Below are positions 21,660 to 32,109 of a DNA stretch of 64,000 bases, one piece after another (positions within the stretch are counted from its first letter, which is position 1; each line of letters starts with the position of its first letter). This DNA is from Rubrobacter calidifluminis (lineage in GTDB: Bacteria; Actinomycetota; Rubrobacteria; Rubrobacterales; Rubrobacteraceae): positions 124,001 to 188,000 of the forward strand of contig NZ_JAQKGV010000002.1 in assembly GCF_028617075.1 (NCBI RefSeq), read 5' to 3'. The translations under genes and the position numbers were made by a program. The notes below the pieces were generated by a model. It was given only the letters and a program-made list of their open reading frames with translations. It was not told the DNA's origin and did not search any database.

Positions 21660-22448
21660 GTGTCGTGCCTCTACCCGGGGTCTTCGCGCGCGGCCGTCTC
21701 GGGGCTCGACTTTTCGGTATACGAGGGCGAGTACGTCGGGGTGGCCGGTCCGAACGGGGGCGGAAAATCCACGCTCGTCAAACTCCTGAACGGGCTGCTC
21801 GTGGCGTGTGAGGGCGAGGTGAGGGTGGCGGGCTTCGACCCCGCCGCCGAACCGCACGAGGTGCGCCGCAGGGTCTCTTTGGTCTTCCAGAACCCGGAGA
21901 GCAACCTCATCGCGCCCTCCGTCGAGGACGACGTGGCCTTCGGGCTCGAGAACCTGGGCGTGGAGCGGGGGGAGATGCGCCGGCGGGTCGTCGCAGCGCT
22001 CTCTTCCGTCGGCCTTGCGGGTTACGAGCGCCGCGAGCCGCACACGCTCTCCGGGGGCGAGAAGCAGCGCGTCGCGCTCGCGGGGGCGCTGGCGATGGAG
22101 ACGGAGGTGCTCGCGCTCGACGAGCCGACCTCGATGCTGGACCCAGCCGGCAGGAGGGAGGTTCTGGAGGTGATCCGGGCGCTGAAACGCAGGCGCACCA
22201 TAGTTCATGTCTCGCACGACCTCTCCGATCTTCTGGCAGCCGACCGCGTGCTGCTACTGCGCAGAGGTCGGCTGCTCGCCGACCTGCCTCCCTCGGGGCT
22301 GCTCGCCGACGGCCGGCTCCTCGAGGAGGCGGGCCTGGTTCTGCCGGTCGCCGCGAGGCTCGCCGCCGGGCTCGGCCTCGGGGTCTGCACCGGTCCGGAG
22401 GAGCTCGCGCGGGCCGTATTGAAGCGGCTGGGGGTGCAGACCCGATGA
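21660..22448 (+). CDS. ecfA1: ECF transporter ATPase subunit A1
   Basis: 262 residues from the first usable start (GTG). One of two ABC ATPases powering energy-coupling-factor vitamin/metal uptake. Walker A GPNGGGKST, Q-loop VFQNPESNL, signature LSGGEKQRVALAGAL, Walker B VLALDEPTS and the switch histidine in VHVSHDLSDL are intact. The first beta strand of the fold appears to be cut: the frame upstream reads VVSFSGVSCLYPGSS without an in-frame ATG, GTG or TTG. Ends four bases into ecfA2. Confidence 0.93.
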   Translation: MSCLYPGSSRAAVSGLDFSVYEGEYVGVAGPNGGGKSTLVKLLNGLLVACEGEVRVAGFDPAAEPHEVRRRVSLVFQNPESNLIAPSVEDDVAFGLENLGVERGEMRRRVVAALSSVGLAGYERREPHTLSGGEKQRVALAGALAMETEVLALDEPTSMLDPAGRREVLEVIRALKRRRTIVHVSHDLSDLLAADRVLLLRRGRLLADLPPSGLLADGRLLEEAGLVLPVAARLAAGLGLGVCTGPEELARAVLKRLGVQTR

Positions 22449-23248
22449 GGCTCGAGCTGGAGGATATCTGGTACTCCTATCCGGGAGGACGTGCGGTCCT
22501 TAAGGGGATCTCGCTCGCCGTCGCGGAGGGGGAGGTGCTCGGGATTATAGGCCCCACGGGCTCGGGGAAGAGCACGCTCGCCCGGCAGATGAACCTGCTG
22601 CTCGAGCCGGAGCGCGGACGGGTCCTCATAGACGGGGAGGACGCCGGGCGGATGGACCGCAGGGAAATCCGGCGCAGGATCGGGCTCTCCTTCCAGTTCC
22701 CCGAGGCTGCGCTCTTCGCCCCGACCGTGAGGGAGGACGTCGCCTTCGCCCCGAGGCAGCTCGGGCTGCCGGAAGAGGAGGTGACGGAGAGGACGGAGCG
22801 GGCGCTCGCGGCGCTGGACGCCTCCCACCTCGCGGAGCGTTCGATCTACGCGCTCTCCGGCGGCGAGAAGCGTAGGGTGGCCATAGCCGGTGTTCTGGCC
22901 ATGGAACCCGAGGTGCTCGTGCTCGACGAACCGACGGCGGGCCTCGATCCCGCGAGCAGGCGGGCCCTGATCTCGTTGATCGGCGATCTCGCGGGGGAGG
23001 GTAGGTCGGTGGTTCTCATCTCGCACGACGTCGACGAGGTGGCGGAGGTGTCCGACCGTGTCTGCCTGCTCGATGATGGGGTGGTGCGCGCGTTCGGGAC
23101 GCCTGCGGAGGTCTTCTACGCAAATCCGGATTTCGCCCCGGCGACCGTACGGACCGTGCTGCACCTGCTGGAGAGCTTCCCGCACCTCGGCCGACCGGTG
23201 CGTTTCGGCGAGACGCTCTCGGTCCTCAGGGATCTTCTGGAGGGGTAG
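22445..23248 (+). CDS. ecfA2: ECF transporter ATPase subunit A2
   Basis: 267 residues. N-terminus MRLELEDIWYSYPGGRAVLKGIS is complete. Walker A GPTGSGKST, Q-loop SFQFPEAALF (the SFQFPE form typical of EcfA2), signature LSGGEKRRVAIAGVL, Walker B VLVLDEPTAGLDP and ISHDVDEV are seen. Overlaps ecfA1 by four bases (ATGA); ecfT begins two bases after its stop. Confidence 0.95.
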   Translation: MRLELEDIWYSYPGGRAVLKGISLAVAEGEVLGIIGPTGSGKSTLARQMNLLLEPERGRVLIDGEDAGRMDRREIRRRIGLSFQFPEAALFAPTVREDVAFAPRQLGLPEEEVTERTERALAALDASHLAERSIYALSGGEKRRVAIAGVLAMEPEVLVLDEPTAGLDPASRRALISLIGDLAGEGRSVVLISHDVDEVAEVSDRVCLLDDGVVRAFGTPAEVFYANPDFAPATVRTVLHLLESFPHLGRPVRFGETLSVLRDLLEG

Positions 23249-23249
23249 C

Positions 23250-24038
23250 GTGGTACGGAGGGGCTTCGGCAGGTTCTACCCGGCGTCCTCCCCGCTGCAT
23301 GCGCTCGACCCGCGTACGAAGCTGCTCGGGACGGTGCTGGTCGTGGCGGGGCTCTTCTTCGTCGGGAGCCTGGCGGGGCTCGCGCTCTTCGCCGCGGCGG
23401 TGGGCATCCTGTTCGTGGCGAGCCGGGTCCCGCCGCGGGCTTTCCTGGGGGCGCTCTGGCCGGTGTCTTACATCGTCCTCCTGACTTTCGTCTTTCAGGC
23501 CCTCTTCTACCATCGGGGAGCGATCGTGTTCTCCTCCGGCCCGGTCGAGGTTCACGCCGGGGGGATCCGGATGGGCTTCTTCCTCGCCTCCCGGATAGTG
23601 CTGCTCGTGCTGGCCGCCGGCCTTCTCACCGCGACCACCAGCCCTCTCGCGCTCGCCGACGGGCTCGAGATCCTCCTCTCGCCGCTGCGCCGGGTGCGCT
23701 TCCCGGTCCACGAGCTGACGATGATGGTAACGATAGCGCTGCGCTTCATCCCGACGCTGCAGGAGGAGGCGGAGAGGATACGCGAGGCCCAGGCCGCACG
23801 AGGGGCCGTCTTCGACGAGGGCGGCCTGCTCGGGCGCGCGAGGAGCTTCGTCCCTATCCTGGTGCCCCTCACGGTCGGGGCGTTCCGGCAGGCCGACGAG
23901 CTCGCCGAGGCGATGGAGAGCCGGGGCTACCGCGGCGGTGCGGGCCGCACCCGCTACCGCGAGCTGCATTTCGGCGGACAGGATGCGCTGGCGCTCACCT
24001 GCGCCGCGCTGCTCTTCCTCGCGGGGGTGGCGCTGTGA
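23250..24038 (+). CDS. ecfT: ECF transporter transmembrane subunit T
   Basis: 262 residues, GTG start. GRFYPASSPLHALDPRTKLLGTVLVV is the EcfT N-terminal motif; several hydrophobic segments follow, and the two Ala-Arg-Gly/Ala-Arg-Ser-type coupling motifs appear in REAQAARGAVFDEG and MESRGYRGG. It couples ATP hydrolysis to an S-component; none is encoded in this window. Overlaps truA by four bases. Confidence 0.94.
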   Translation: MVRRGFGRFYPASSPLHALDPRTKLLGTVLVVAGLFFVGSLAGLALFAAAVGILFVASRVPPRAFLGALWPVSYIVLLTFVFQALFYHRGAIVFSSGPVEVHAGGIRMGFFLASRIVLLVLAAGLLTATTSPLALADGLEILLSPLRRVRFPVHELTMMVTIALRFIPTLQEEAERIREAQAARGAVFDEGGLLGRARSFVPILVPLTVGAFRQADELAEAMESRGYRGGAGRTRYRELHFGGQDALALTCAALLFLAGVAL

Positions 24039-24799
24039 GGTTCGCCGGGCTCGTCGAATACGACGGGACGGACTTCTCCGGCTGGGCCCGCCAGCCGGGC
24101 CGGAGGACGGTCGAGGAGACGCTCTCCCGGGCGCTCTCCACCATTTTGCGCCAGCCGGTGAGGCTCACCGCCGCGGGGCGCACCGACGCCGGCGTACACG
24201 CACGGGGGCAGGTCGTCTCCTTCGACGCCGAGACCGGCCTCTCCCCATCCCTCATCGCCTACAAGACCAGCGCCGTACTGCCGGAGGACGTCGCCCTGCG
24301 CCGCTGCGTACGCGTCCCCGAGGGGTTCGACGCCCGGCGGGACGCCGTGAACCGCAGCTACGAGTACAGGATAGTGAACTCCCCGACCCGCTCGCCGCTT
24401 GAGCGCCGCTACGCCGTCCACGTGCCGGCTGTCCTCGACCGGGATTTGCTCGCGGAGGCCGCCTCGCTCGTTCGCGGCACCCACGACTTCAGGGCCTTCA
24501 CCCCGGCGAAGACCTACCACGTCCGCTTCGAGCGGCTAATCAGCGAATCCCGTTGGGAGGAGAAGGGTGACGTCCTTGCCTACAGGATCACGGCCGACGC
24601 CTTCATGTACAACATGGTCCGCTCGCTGGTGGGCACGATGCTCGAGGTGGCGCGCGGCAGGAGGAGCCTGAGGGATTTCGGCCGCCTGCTCGAGGGTGCA
24701 GAGCGCTCCGAGGCCGGCCCGACGGCGCCGGCGAGGGGCCTCACCCTCGTCGGGGTGGAGTATGATGAGGACCCATGGGAGAGAAGCGATGATGGATGA
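24035..24799 (+). CDS. truA: tRNA pseudouridine(38-40) synthase
   Basis: 254 residues. The catalytic aspartate is in AAGRTDAGVHARGQVVSF, and the DFRAFTPAK and DAFMYNMVRSLVGTMLEVARG blocks are conserved. GTG start overlapping the ecfT stop. Order rplQ-ecfA1-ecfA2-ecfT-truA is widely conserved. Confidence 0.96.
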   Translation: MRFAGLVEYDGTDFSGWARQPGRRTVEETLSRALSTILRQPVRLTAAGRTDAGVHARGQVVSFDAETGLSPSLIAYKTSAVLPEDVALRRCVRVPEGFDARRDAVNRSYEYRIVNSPTRSPLERRYAVHVPAVLDRDLLAEAASLVRGTHDFRAFTPAKTYHVRFERLISESRWEEKGDVLAYRITADAFMYNMVRSLVGTMLEVARGRRSLRDFGRLLEGAERSEAGPTAPARGLTLVGVEYDEDPWERSDDG

Positions 24800-25454
24800 G
24801 GCAGTGCTGGAGGCGTTGGACGCCTACGTGGAGTGCCTTTTCGCGCCGCAGGACGAAGCCCTCGAGTTCACGCTCTCCGCCTCGCGCCGCGCCGGGCTCC
24901 CGGACATACAGGTCTCCCCGGCCGAGGGACGGTTGCTGCAGCTGCTGGCTCTGATGGTCGGGGCGGGGCGCATCCTCGAGATAGGGACCCTCGGCGGCTA
25001 CAGCGCCATCCATCTCGCCCGCGCCCTGCCCGACGTGGGGACCATGGTCTCTCTGGAGGCGAGCGCGCACCACGCGGAGGTGGCCCGCGCCAACATCGAG
25101 CACGCCGGGCTCTCCGAAAAAGTCGAGGTCCGCACCGGTGACGCCCGCAAGCTCCTCGCCCGTATGATCCAGGACGGCGAAGAGCCCTTCGACGTCGTCT
25201 TCATAGACGCAGACAAGAGAGGCTACCCGGAATACCTCGAGCTCTCCCTCACGCTCTCCCATCCCGGTACCCTCATCCTCGCCGACAACACCTTCCGGGG
25301 CGGCGCCGTGGTACAGCCCGCGGACGAAACCTCCCGCGTCCTGCACGAGTTCAACCTCTCGCTGGCGCGCGATCCCCGGCTCGACTCGATCCTGATACCC
25401 GTCGTCAGAGAGCGGGTGGATGGCCTCTCCATCGCCAGGGTGAAGAACATCTGA
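24789..25454 (+). CDS. SAM-dependent O-methyltransferase family protein
   Basis: 221 residues, similar to the caffeoyl-CoA/catechol O-methyltransferase fold (PF01596). The SAM-binding loop ILEIGTLGGYSAIHLARALP, the acidic residue in VSLEASAHHAEVA, the metal-binding DVVFIDADKRGY and LADNTFRGG are visible. Substrate unknown; such enzymes methylate small catechol-like molecules. The ATG overlaps the truA end; no signal peptide, so cytosolic. Confidence 0.88.
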   Translation: MMDEAVLEALDAYVECLFAPQDEALEFTLSASRRAGLPDIQVSPAEGRLLQLLALMVGAGRILEIGTLGGYSAIHLARALPDVGTMVSLEASAHHAEVARANIEHAGLSEKVEVRTGDARKLLARMIQDGEEPFDVVFIDADKRGYPEYLELSLTLSHPGTLILADNTFRGGAVVQPADETSRVLHEFNLSLARDPRLDSILIPVVRERVDGLSIARVKNI

Positions 25455-25504
25455 GCCCGTTTCCGGCTTAGAAAGGGCTTTTGCAGGACTTTCCCAAAAT
25501 ACCG

Positions 25505-25533
25505 TTGACACTGAAACGGCCCGGCAGCATAAT
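25505..25533 (+). promoter_or_regulatory. Sigma70-type promoter upstream of the cobalamin riboswitch
   Basis: TTGACA (25505-25510) and CATAAT (25528-25533) are separated by exactly 17 bases, an almost consensus housekeeping promoter. The expected start near 25540 is just before the riboswitch, so it probably makes the nrdA-nrdB transcript. Confidence 0.85.
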
Positions 25534-25537
25534 GAGA

Positions 25538-25715
25538 GCGGCGCCGGTCGCCGGGCCCTTGGGGTCTGGCGCGAAGAGGGAATCCGGTGAGAATCCGGAG
25601 CTGCCCCGCAGCGGTGAGCGGGAACGAAAGCCGCAAGGGAGGCACTGACCCCTGATCTCCGGGGGCTGGGAAGCCGCGGCGAGTAGGTGGCCTGTGAGCC
25701 CGAAGACCTGCCGGC
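25538..25715 (+). promoter_or_regulatory. Adenosylcobalamin riboswitch controlling nrdAB
   Basis: Conserved cobalamin riboswitch elements occur in order: GGGAATCCGGTGAGAATCCG, GAGCTGCCCCGCAGCGGTGA, CACTG, CTGGGAAGCCG, and the B12 box GAGCCCGAAGACCTGCC (25696-25712). Its position before a B12-independent ribonucleotide reductase is the known arrangement in Streptomyces, where B12 switches the oxygen-dependent enzyme off while a B12-dependent class II enzyme works. The 433 bases between the O-methyltransferase and nrdA hold this element, its promoter and a terminator-like hairpin. Confidence 0.95.
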
Positions 25716-25758
25716 GCTGCCGCCTTTGGGGGCGGGTGGTGGTCTGGCCTTCGAGGGA

Positions 25759-25845
25759 GAGGTCGGCCGCGCGAGAGGGTTGATGTCGTGCCGGGGTGGA
25801 GGGCCGTCCCGGTTTCTCACATCTTCCTTGCGGCCGCCTCTTTTC
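25759..25845 (+). terminator. Candidate expression-platform terminator of the cobalamin riboswitch
   Basis: GAGGTCGGCCGC (25759-25770) can pair with GCGGCCGCCTC (25830-25840) as 11 base pairs with one bulged T, followed by TTTTC. The 59-base loop is long. Its location between the aptamer and nrdA suggests ligand-controlled termination, but alternative pairing was not computed. Confidence 0.5.
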
Positions 25846-25887
25846 ACGAAGGCTGAGAGTGAGGAAGACGGACGAAGGGGGAGCGTT

Positions 25888-28686
25888 TTGATCACGGGGG
25901 AGATGCAGGTCAGGAAGCGGGATGGTCGGATCGTTGCTTTCGACGCGGGCAGGATAGCTCGAGCCGTCGAAGGAGCGTTCCGCGCGGAGCGGGGGCTCGG
26001 CAGGGACGACGCACTCGACGAAGAGCTGCGCGAGGAGGTCGAGCGCACGACGACGGCGGTGGTCTCGCGCCTGCCGCGGGACGGCGGGCCGGTCGAGGTG
26101 GAGACCATACAGGATCTCGTCGAGGAGCAGCTCATGCGCGACGGGAACTACCGGGTTGCCCGCCGCTACATCGTCTACCGCGAGGAGCGCAAGAAGGCGC
26201 GGATGCTGCGCGGCGAGGAGGGCGAGGCCCGGGGCGGTCCCTCCATCAGGGTACGCTACGCGGACGGCAGGGAGAGCGCGGTGGAGACCTGGCGCATCCG
26301 GCGCAGGATCGAGGAGGCCTGCCGGGACCTTCCGGACGTGGATCCGCAGCGGGTTTTGGACGAGACGCTCGCCTCGCTCTACGACGGGATAACGCCGGGG
26401 CAGCTGCAGCAGGCGATGGTGCTCGCCGCGCGCTCGTTCATAGAGGTCGAGCCCGCATACAGCACGGTCGCCGCCCGTCTTTTGCTCGGGATCATCTACC
26501 GGGAGGCGTGGGGCGGGATGCCGCGACCGGAGGAGTTCGAGGAGGTCTATCGTGCCCGCTTCGCGGAGTCTCTGCGGCGGGGTGTCGAGGCCGAGAGGCT
26601 CGATCCAAAGCTGCTCGACTTCGACCTGGAGAAGGTCTCCGCCGCGCTCGAGCCCGCCCGTGACGACAGCTTCACCTACCTGGGGCTTCAGACCATCTAC
26701 GACCGGTACCTCATCCAGGCCGACGAGCAGCGCATAGAGTGCCCGCAGTACTTCTGGATGCGGGTCGCGATGGGGCTCGCGCTGCGCGAGGAGGAGCGCG
26801 AAGAGCGGGCCATAGAGTTCTACCAGATGCTCTCCACCTTCCGGGTCGTCTCCGCCACGCCCACCCTCTTCAACTCCGGGACTACGCACCCGCAGCTCTC
26901 CAGCTGCTACCTCACCACCGTCTCCGACGATCTCGAGGGCATCTTCAAGGCCATCTCCGACAACGCCAAGCTCAGCAAGTGGGCCGGCGGGCTCGGCAAC
27001 GACTGGAGCCGCATCCGGGCTACGGGTTCTCTCATCAAGGGGACGGGCGGCAAGAGCCAGGGGGTCATCCCGTTCCTCAAGATCGTCAACGACACCGCCG
27101 TGGCGGTGAACCAGGGCGGCAAGCGCAAGGGTGCGGCCTGCGCCTACCTGGAGACCTGGCACCTCGACATAGAGGACTTTCTCGAGCTCAGGAAGAACAC
27201 CGGGGACGAGCGGCGCCGCACCCACGATATGAACACCGCGGGCTGGGTGCCGGACCTCTTCATCAAGCGGGTCATCGAGGGTGGGGAGTGGACTCTCTTC
27301 TCCCCGAACGAGGTCCCGGATCTGCACGAGCTCTACGGCCGGGCGTTCGAGGAGCGCTACCTGGAGTACGAGCGGATGGCGGAGGAGGGGAAGCTCCGGC
27401 AGTACAAGAAGGTCGAGGCCACATCCCTGTGGAAGAAGATGCTCTCGATGCTCTTCGAGACCGGGCACCCCTGGATCACCTTCAAGGACCCCTCCAACAT
27501 CCGCTCGCCGCAGGATCACGCCGGCGTGGTGCACAGCTCCAACCTCTGCACCGAGATACTGCTGAACACCTCCGACGAGGAGACCGCCGTCTGCAACCTG
27601 GCCTCGGTCAACCTGGCGGCCCACACCGACGCCTACGGTCTCGACGAGGAGAGGCTCGCCGAGACCGTGAGGGTCGCCGTGAGGATGCTGGACAACGTCA
27701 TCGACATAAACTTCTACCCCACGCCCGAGGCGCGGCGGGCCAACCTCAGGCACCGTCCGGTGGGGCTGGGGATCATGGGCTTTCAGGACGCGCTCTTCGA
27801 GCAGCGCATCAGCTACGCGAGCGAAGAGGCCATCCGCTTCGCCGACTACTCGATGGAGTTCATCTCCTACCACGCCATCCTCGCCTCCACCGAGCTCGCT
27901 GCCGAGCGGGGCACCTACGAGAGCTACGAGGGCTCTAAGTGGAGCCGGGGGCTGCTGCCCATAGACACGATAGACCTGCTCGAGGAGGAGCGCGGGATGC
28001 CGGTCCTGATGGACCGGCAGAGGACGCTCGACTGGGAGCCGGTGAGAAAGGCCGTCGCCGAGCACGGGATGAGGAACAGCAACGTGATGGCCATAGCCCC
28101 GACCGCGACCATCTCGAACATCTCCGGCGTCTCGCAGTCCATCGAGCCCACCTACTCGAACCTCTACGTCAAGAGTAACCTCTCAGGGGACTTCACCATC
28201 GTCAACGAGCACCTGGTGCGTGATCTCAAGAAGCGCGGGCTCTGGGACGAGGAGATGCTCGAGGACCTCAAGTACTTCGACGGCTCGGTGCAGGAGATAG
28301 AGCGCATCCCCGAAGACCTCAAGAAACTCTACCTCACCGCCTTCGAGATAGACTCCGGCTGGCTCATAGACTGCGCGAGCCGCCGCCAGAAGTGGCTGGA
28401 CATGGGGCAGTCGCTGAACCTCTACCTCGCCCGCCCGAGCGGCCGGGAGCTCTCCGAGATGTACCTCAACGCCTGGCGCAAAGGTCTCAAGACCACCTAC
28501 TACCTGCGCAGCCGCGGGGCCACGGGCGTCGAGAAGGCGAGCATGGACATCAACAAGCGGGGCATCCAGCCGCGCTGGATGAAGAGCGTCTCGGCCTCCA
28601 GCCGGGTGAAGGTGGAGGAGGACGAGCCTGTCGTGAGGGGGGCGACCTGCTCCCCGGACGACGTCGAGTGCGAGGCCTGCCAGTAG
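25888..28686 (+). CDS. nrdA: Ribonucleoside-diphosphate reductase alpha (large) subunit, class I
   Basis: About 932 residues. Reduces ribonucleotides to deoxyribonucleotides. Active-site cysteines are C340 (SSCYL) and C569 ([10 protein letters not shown]), with the N552-C554-E556 catalytic motif in [10 protein letters not shown]-terminal shuttle cysteines are C921, C928 and C931. Two ATP-cone domains lie in tandem at the N-terminus ([18 protein letters not shown], then [18 protein letters not shown]). TTG 25888 has AGGGGGAG four bases upstream; ATG 25903 is an alternative start giving MQVRKRDG. The open frame reaches back into the riboswitch, which is not coding. Partner nrdB follows 22 bases later. 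Confidence 0.95.
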   Translation: MITGEMQVRKRDGRIVAFDAGRIARAVEGAFRAERGLGRDDALDEELREEVERTTTAVVSRLPRDGGPVEVETIQDLVEEQLMRDGNYRVARRYIVYREERKKARMLRGEEGEARGGPSIRVRYADGRESAVETWRIRRRIEEACRDLPDVDPQRVLDETLASLYDGITPGQLQQAMVLAARSFIEVEPAYSTVAARLLLGIIYREAWGGMPRPEEFEEVYRARFAESLRRGVEAERLDPKLLDFDLEKVSAALEPARDDSFTYLGLQTIYDRYLIQADEQRIECPQYFWMRVAMGLALREEEREERAIEFYQMLSTFRVVSATPTLFNSGTTHPQLSSCYLTTVSDDLEGIFKAISDNAKLSKWAGGLGNDWSRIRATGSLIKGTGGKSQGVIPFLKIVNDTAVAVNQGGKRKGAACAYLETWHLDIEDFLELRKNTGDERRRTHDMNTAGWVPDLFIKRVIEGGEWTLFSPNEVPDLHELYGRAFEERYLEYERMAEEGKLRQYKKVEATSLWKKMLSMLFETGHPWITFKDPSNIRSPQDHAGVVHSSNLCTEILLNTSDEETAVCNLASVNLAAHTDAYGLDEERLAETVRVAVRMLDNVIDINFYPTPEARRANLRHRPVGLGIMGFQDALFEQRISYASEEAIRFADYSMEFISYHAILASTELAAERGTYESYEGSKWSRGLLPIDTIDLLEEERGMPVLMDRQRTLDWEPVRKAVAEHGMRNSNVMAIAPTATISNISGVSQSIEPTYSNLYVKSNLSGDFTIVNEHLVRDLKKRGLWDEEMLEDLKYFDGSVQEIERIPEDLKKLYLTAFEIDSGWLIDCASRRQKWLDMGQSLNLYLARPSGRELSEMYLNAWRKGLKTTYYLRSRGATGVEKASMDINKRGIQPRWMKSVSASSRVKVEEDEPVVRGATCSPDDVECEACQ

Positions 28687-28708
28687 GTAGAAGAGAGGAG
28701 GGAGATTC

Positions 28709-29773
<1,065 letters not shown>

Positions 29774-29789
29774 GGCAACACGGGAGAGT

Positions 29790-29830
29790 CCCCGGGGGCC
29801 TTTGGCGGCTTCCCGGGGCCTTCTCGTGCC
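29790..29830 (+). terminator. Terminator after nrdB
   Basis: CCCCGGG (29790-29796) pairs with CCCGGGG (29812-29818) around a 15-base loop, then CCTTCTCG. Located 16 bases after the nrdB stop and before the rplM promoter. The T-tract is weak. Confidence 0.5.
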
Positions 29831-29858
29831 TGACCTTATTGTAGGTGTATGCTACTAT
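29830..29858 (+). promoter_or_regulatory. Promoter for rplM-rpsI
   Basis: CTGACC (29830-29835) and TACTAT (29853-29858) are spaced by 17 bases, in an AT-richer patch between the nrdB terminator and rplM. Each hexamer matches the sigma70 consensus at four or five positions. Confidence 0.6.
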
Positions 29859-29907
29859 TTGACGCGTCGTCAGGGTCAGTTGTAACCGTCGGAGATTCCG
29901 GAGGAAC

Positions 29908-30339
29908 ATGAAGAGTTACATGGCGCGACCCGGAACGGTCGAGCGGAAGTGGTACGTCATAGACGCCGAGGGCAAGCATCTTGGGCGTCTGGCCGCCGAG
30001 ATAGCGATGCTCCTGCGGGGCAAGAGGAAACCACAGTACACCCCGCACGTGGACGTGGGGGACTTCGTGGTCGTCGTGAACGCCGAGAAGGTCGTGGTCA
30101 GCGGGCGCAAGGCCGAGCAGAAGCTCTACCGCTGGCACACGGGATACCCGGGCGGGCTCAAGAGCCGCACCTACGAGGAGATGCTGCAGAAGCGGCCGAC
30201 CGAGATCATCCGCAAGGCGGTCTACGGGATGATGCCCAAGACCAGGCTCGCCCGCAGGCAGCTCGGGAAGTTGAAGATCTACGCCGGGCCTGAGCACCCG
30301 CACGCAGCTCAGAGCCCCGAGCCCTACGAGGTGAGGTGA
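29908..30339 (+). CDS. rplM: 50S ribosomal protein L13
   Basis: 143 residues. [41 protein letters not shown] and the [29 protein letters not shown] block identify it. Ribosome binding site CCGGAGGA. Forms a pair with rpsI as in nearly all bacteria; the ends overlap. Confidence 0.97.
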   Translation: MKSYMARPGTVERKWYVIDAEGKHLGRLAAEIAMLLRGKRKPQYTPHVDVGDFVVVVNAEKVVVSGRKAEQKLYRWHTGYPGGLKSRTYEEMLQKRPTEIIRKAVYGMMPKTRLARRQLGKLKIYAGPEHPHAAQSPEPYEVR

Positions 30340-30344
30340 GAGGT

Positions 30345-30737
<393 letters not shown>

Positions 30738-30789
30738 TTACGCGGGAGATTTCCCACTGTCACCGTTGCCGGGCGCCGGGTGGATCGGG

Positions 30790-32109
30790 TTGGCTGGGTC
30801 GAGGATCAGGTTCGGTACGGACGGGGTGCGGGGGGAGGCGAACTCCACCCTGCGCCCGGAGCACGCGCTACGCCTCGGCCTCGCCGCCGCCCGGACGCTC
30901 GGCAGGCGGGTGTGCATCGGGCGCGACACCCGGCTCTCGGGCGGGATGCTCTCGTGTGCGCTGGCGGCCGGGCTCGCGAGCGGCGGGACGGAGGTGCTCG
31001 ACCTCGGTGTCTTGCCGACGCCGGCGGTCGCGGCACTCGCTCCCGAGCTCGGGATGGATGCGGCGGGGGTGGTGAGCGCCTCGCACAACCCCTACCCGGA
31101 CAACGGCATAAAGTTCTTCTCCGGCGAGGGGGTCAAGCTCTCCGGGGAGCAGGAGCGGGAGCTCGAACGCCTCGCGGCCGGGGAGTTCCCGGAGCGGCCC
31201 GTCGGCAGCGGGGTCGGCGGCGTGAGGGCGGTGGAGGATGCCGCCGGCATGTACGTCGAGGGGGTTCTCTCGCGGCTGTATCCGGATGCCGGAGGCCGTA
31301 GGATACTGCTCGACTGCGCCAACGGGGCGGCGTGCGAGACCGCTCCGCTGGCCTTCGAGAGGCTCGGAGCGCATTTCGGGCTGGTCGCGGCGGAGCCGGA
31401 CGGCACGAACATAAACGACGGCTGCGGTTCGACCCACATAGGAGATCTCGACCCCTCCGGGTACGACGTGGCCTTCGCCTTCGACGGGGACGCCGACCGG
31501 GTGCTCGCGCTGGACGAGCGCGGAGGGGTGGTGGATGGGGACAGGATCATCGCCATCCTGGCCCGGGACCTCGCCGAGCGGGGCCAGATAGGCGGGGGGA
31601 TCGTGGTGACCGTCATGAGCAACCTGGGGTTTTTCAAGGCGATGGAGCGGCTGGGGATACCCTGCGAGGTCGTACCGGTCGGGGACAGGTACGTGGCCGA
31701 GGCGATGCGGCGTACGGGTGCTGCGGTGGGCGGGGAGCAGTCCGGGCACGTGATCGTTTCGCGTTACACGAAGACCGGGGACGGGCTCGTGACCGCGCTG
31801 GCGCTGCTCGAGGTTATGGAGCGTTCCGGGATGCCGCTGTACGAGCTGGCGGGGGTGATGGAGGTCTACCCGCAAACCCTGATCAACGTGCCCGTCGGTG
31901 GAGCTGATGCGGGGGAGGTCTGCGGCTCGGAGGAGGTGAGGCGGGCGGTGGAGGAGGCCCGGCGCCGGCTCGGGGACGAGGGGCGTATTTTGCTCAGGCC
32001 GAGCGGGACGGAACCGGTGGTACGGGTCATGGTCGAGCACCTGGACGAGAGGGTGTGCACGGAGGTGTGTGAAGAAGTTGCAGAGGTGGTCGCGGGGGTG
32101 AGGTGTTGA
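30790..32109 (+). CDS. glmM: Phosphoglucosamine mutase
   Basis: About 439 residues; converts glucosamine-6-phosphate to glucosamine-1-phosphate for UDP-GlcNAc and peptidoglycan. RIRFGTDGVRGEAN at the N-terminus, phosphoserine loop VVSASHNPYPDNGIKFF, metal loop AFDGDADR and the sugar-binding GGEQSGH and RPSGTEPVVRVMVE are all present. Start chosen at TTG 30790 (GGTGGATC just upstream); TTG 30766 is an alternative. Follows rpsI, a common order. Confidence 0.95.
   Translation: MAGSRIRFGTDGVRGEANSTLRPEHALRLGLAAARTLGRRVCIGRDTRLSGGMLSCALAAGLASGGTEVLDLGVLPTPAVAALAPELGMDAAGVVSASHNPYPDNGIKFFSGEGVKLSGEQERELERLAAGEFPERPVGSGVGGVRAVEDAAGMYVEGVLSRLYPDAGGRRILLDCANGAACETAPLAFERLGAHFGLVAAEPDGTNINDGCGSTHIGDLDPSGYDVAFAFDGDADRVLALDERGGVVDGDRIIAILARDLAERGQIGGGIVVTVMSNLGFFKAMERLGIPCEVVPVGDRYVAEAMRRTGAAVGGEQSGHVIVSRYTKTGDGLVTALALLEVMERSGMPLYELAGVMEVYPQTLINVPVGGADAGEVCGSEEVRRAVEEARRRLGDEGRILLRPSGTEPVVRVMVEHLDERVCTEVCEEVAEVVAGVRC

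Noticed and set aside
25687-25887. Upstream extension of nrdA coding frame
   Set aside because: It overlaps the B12 box and expression platform and encodes no recognisable residues.
25468-28065. Long minus-strand frame opposite nrdA
   Set aside because: Same cause: high GC third positions of nrdA leave the opposite frame open; no protein motif seen.
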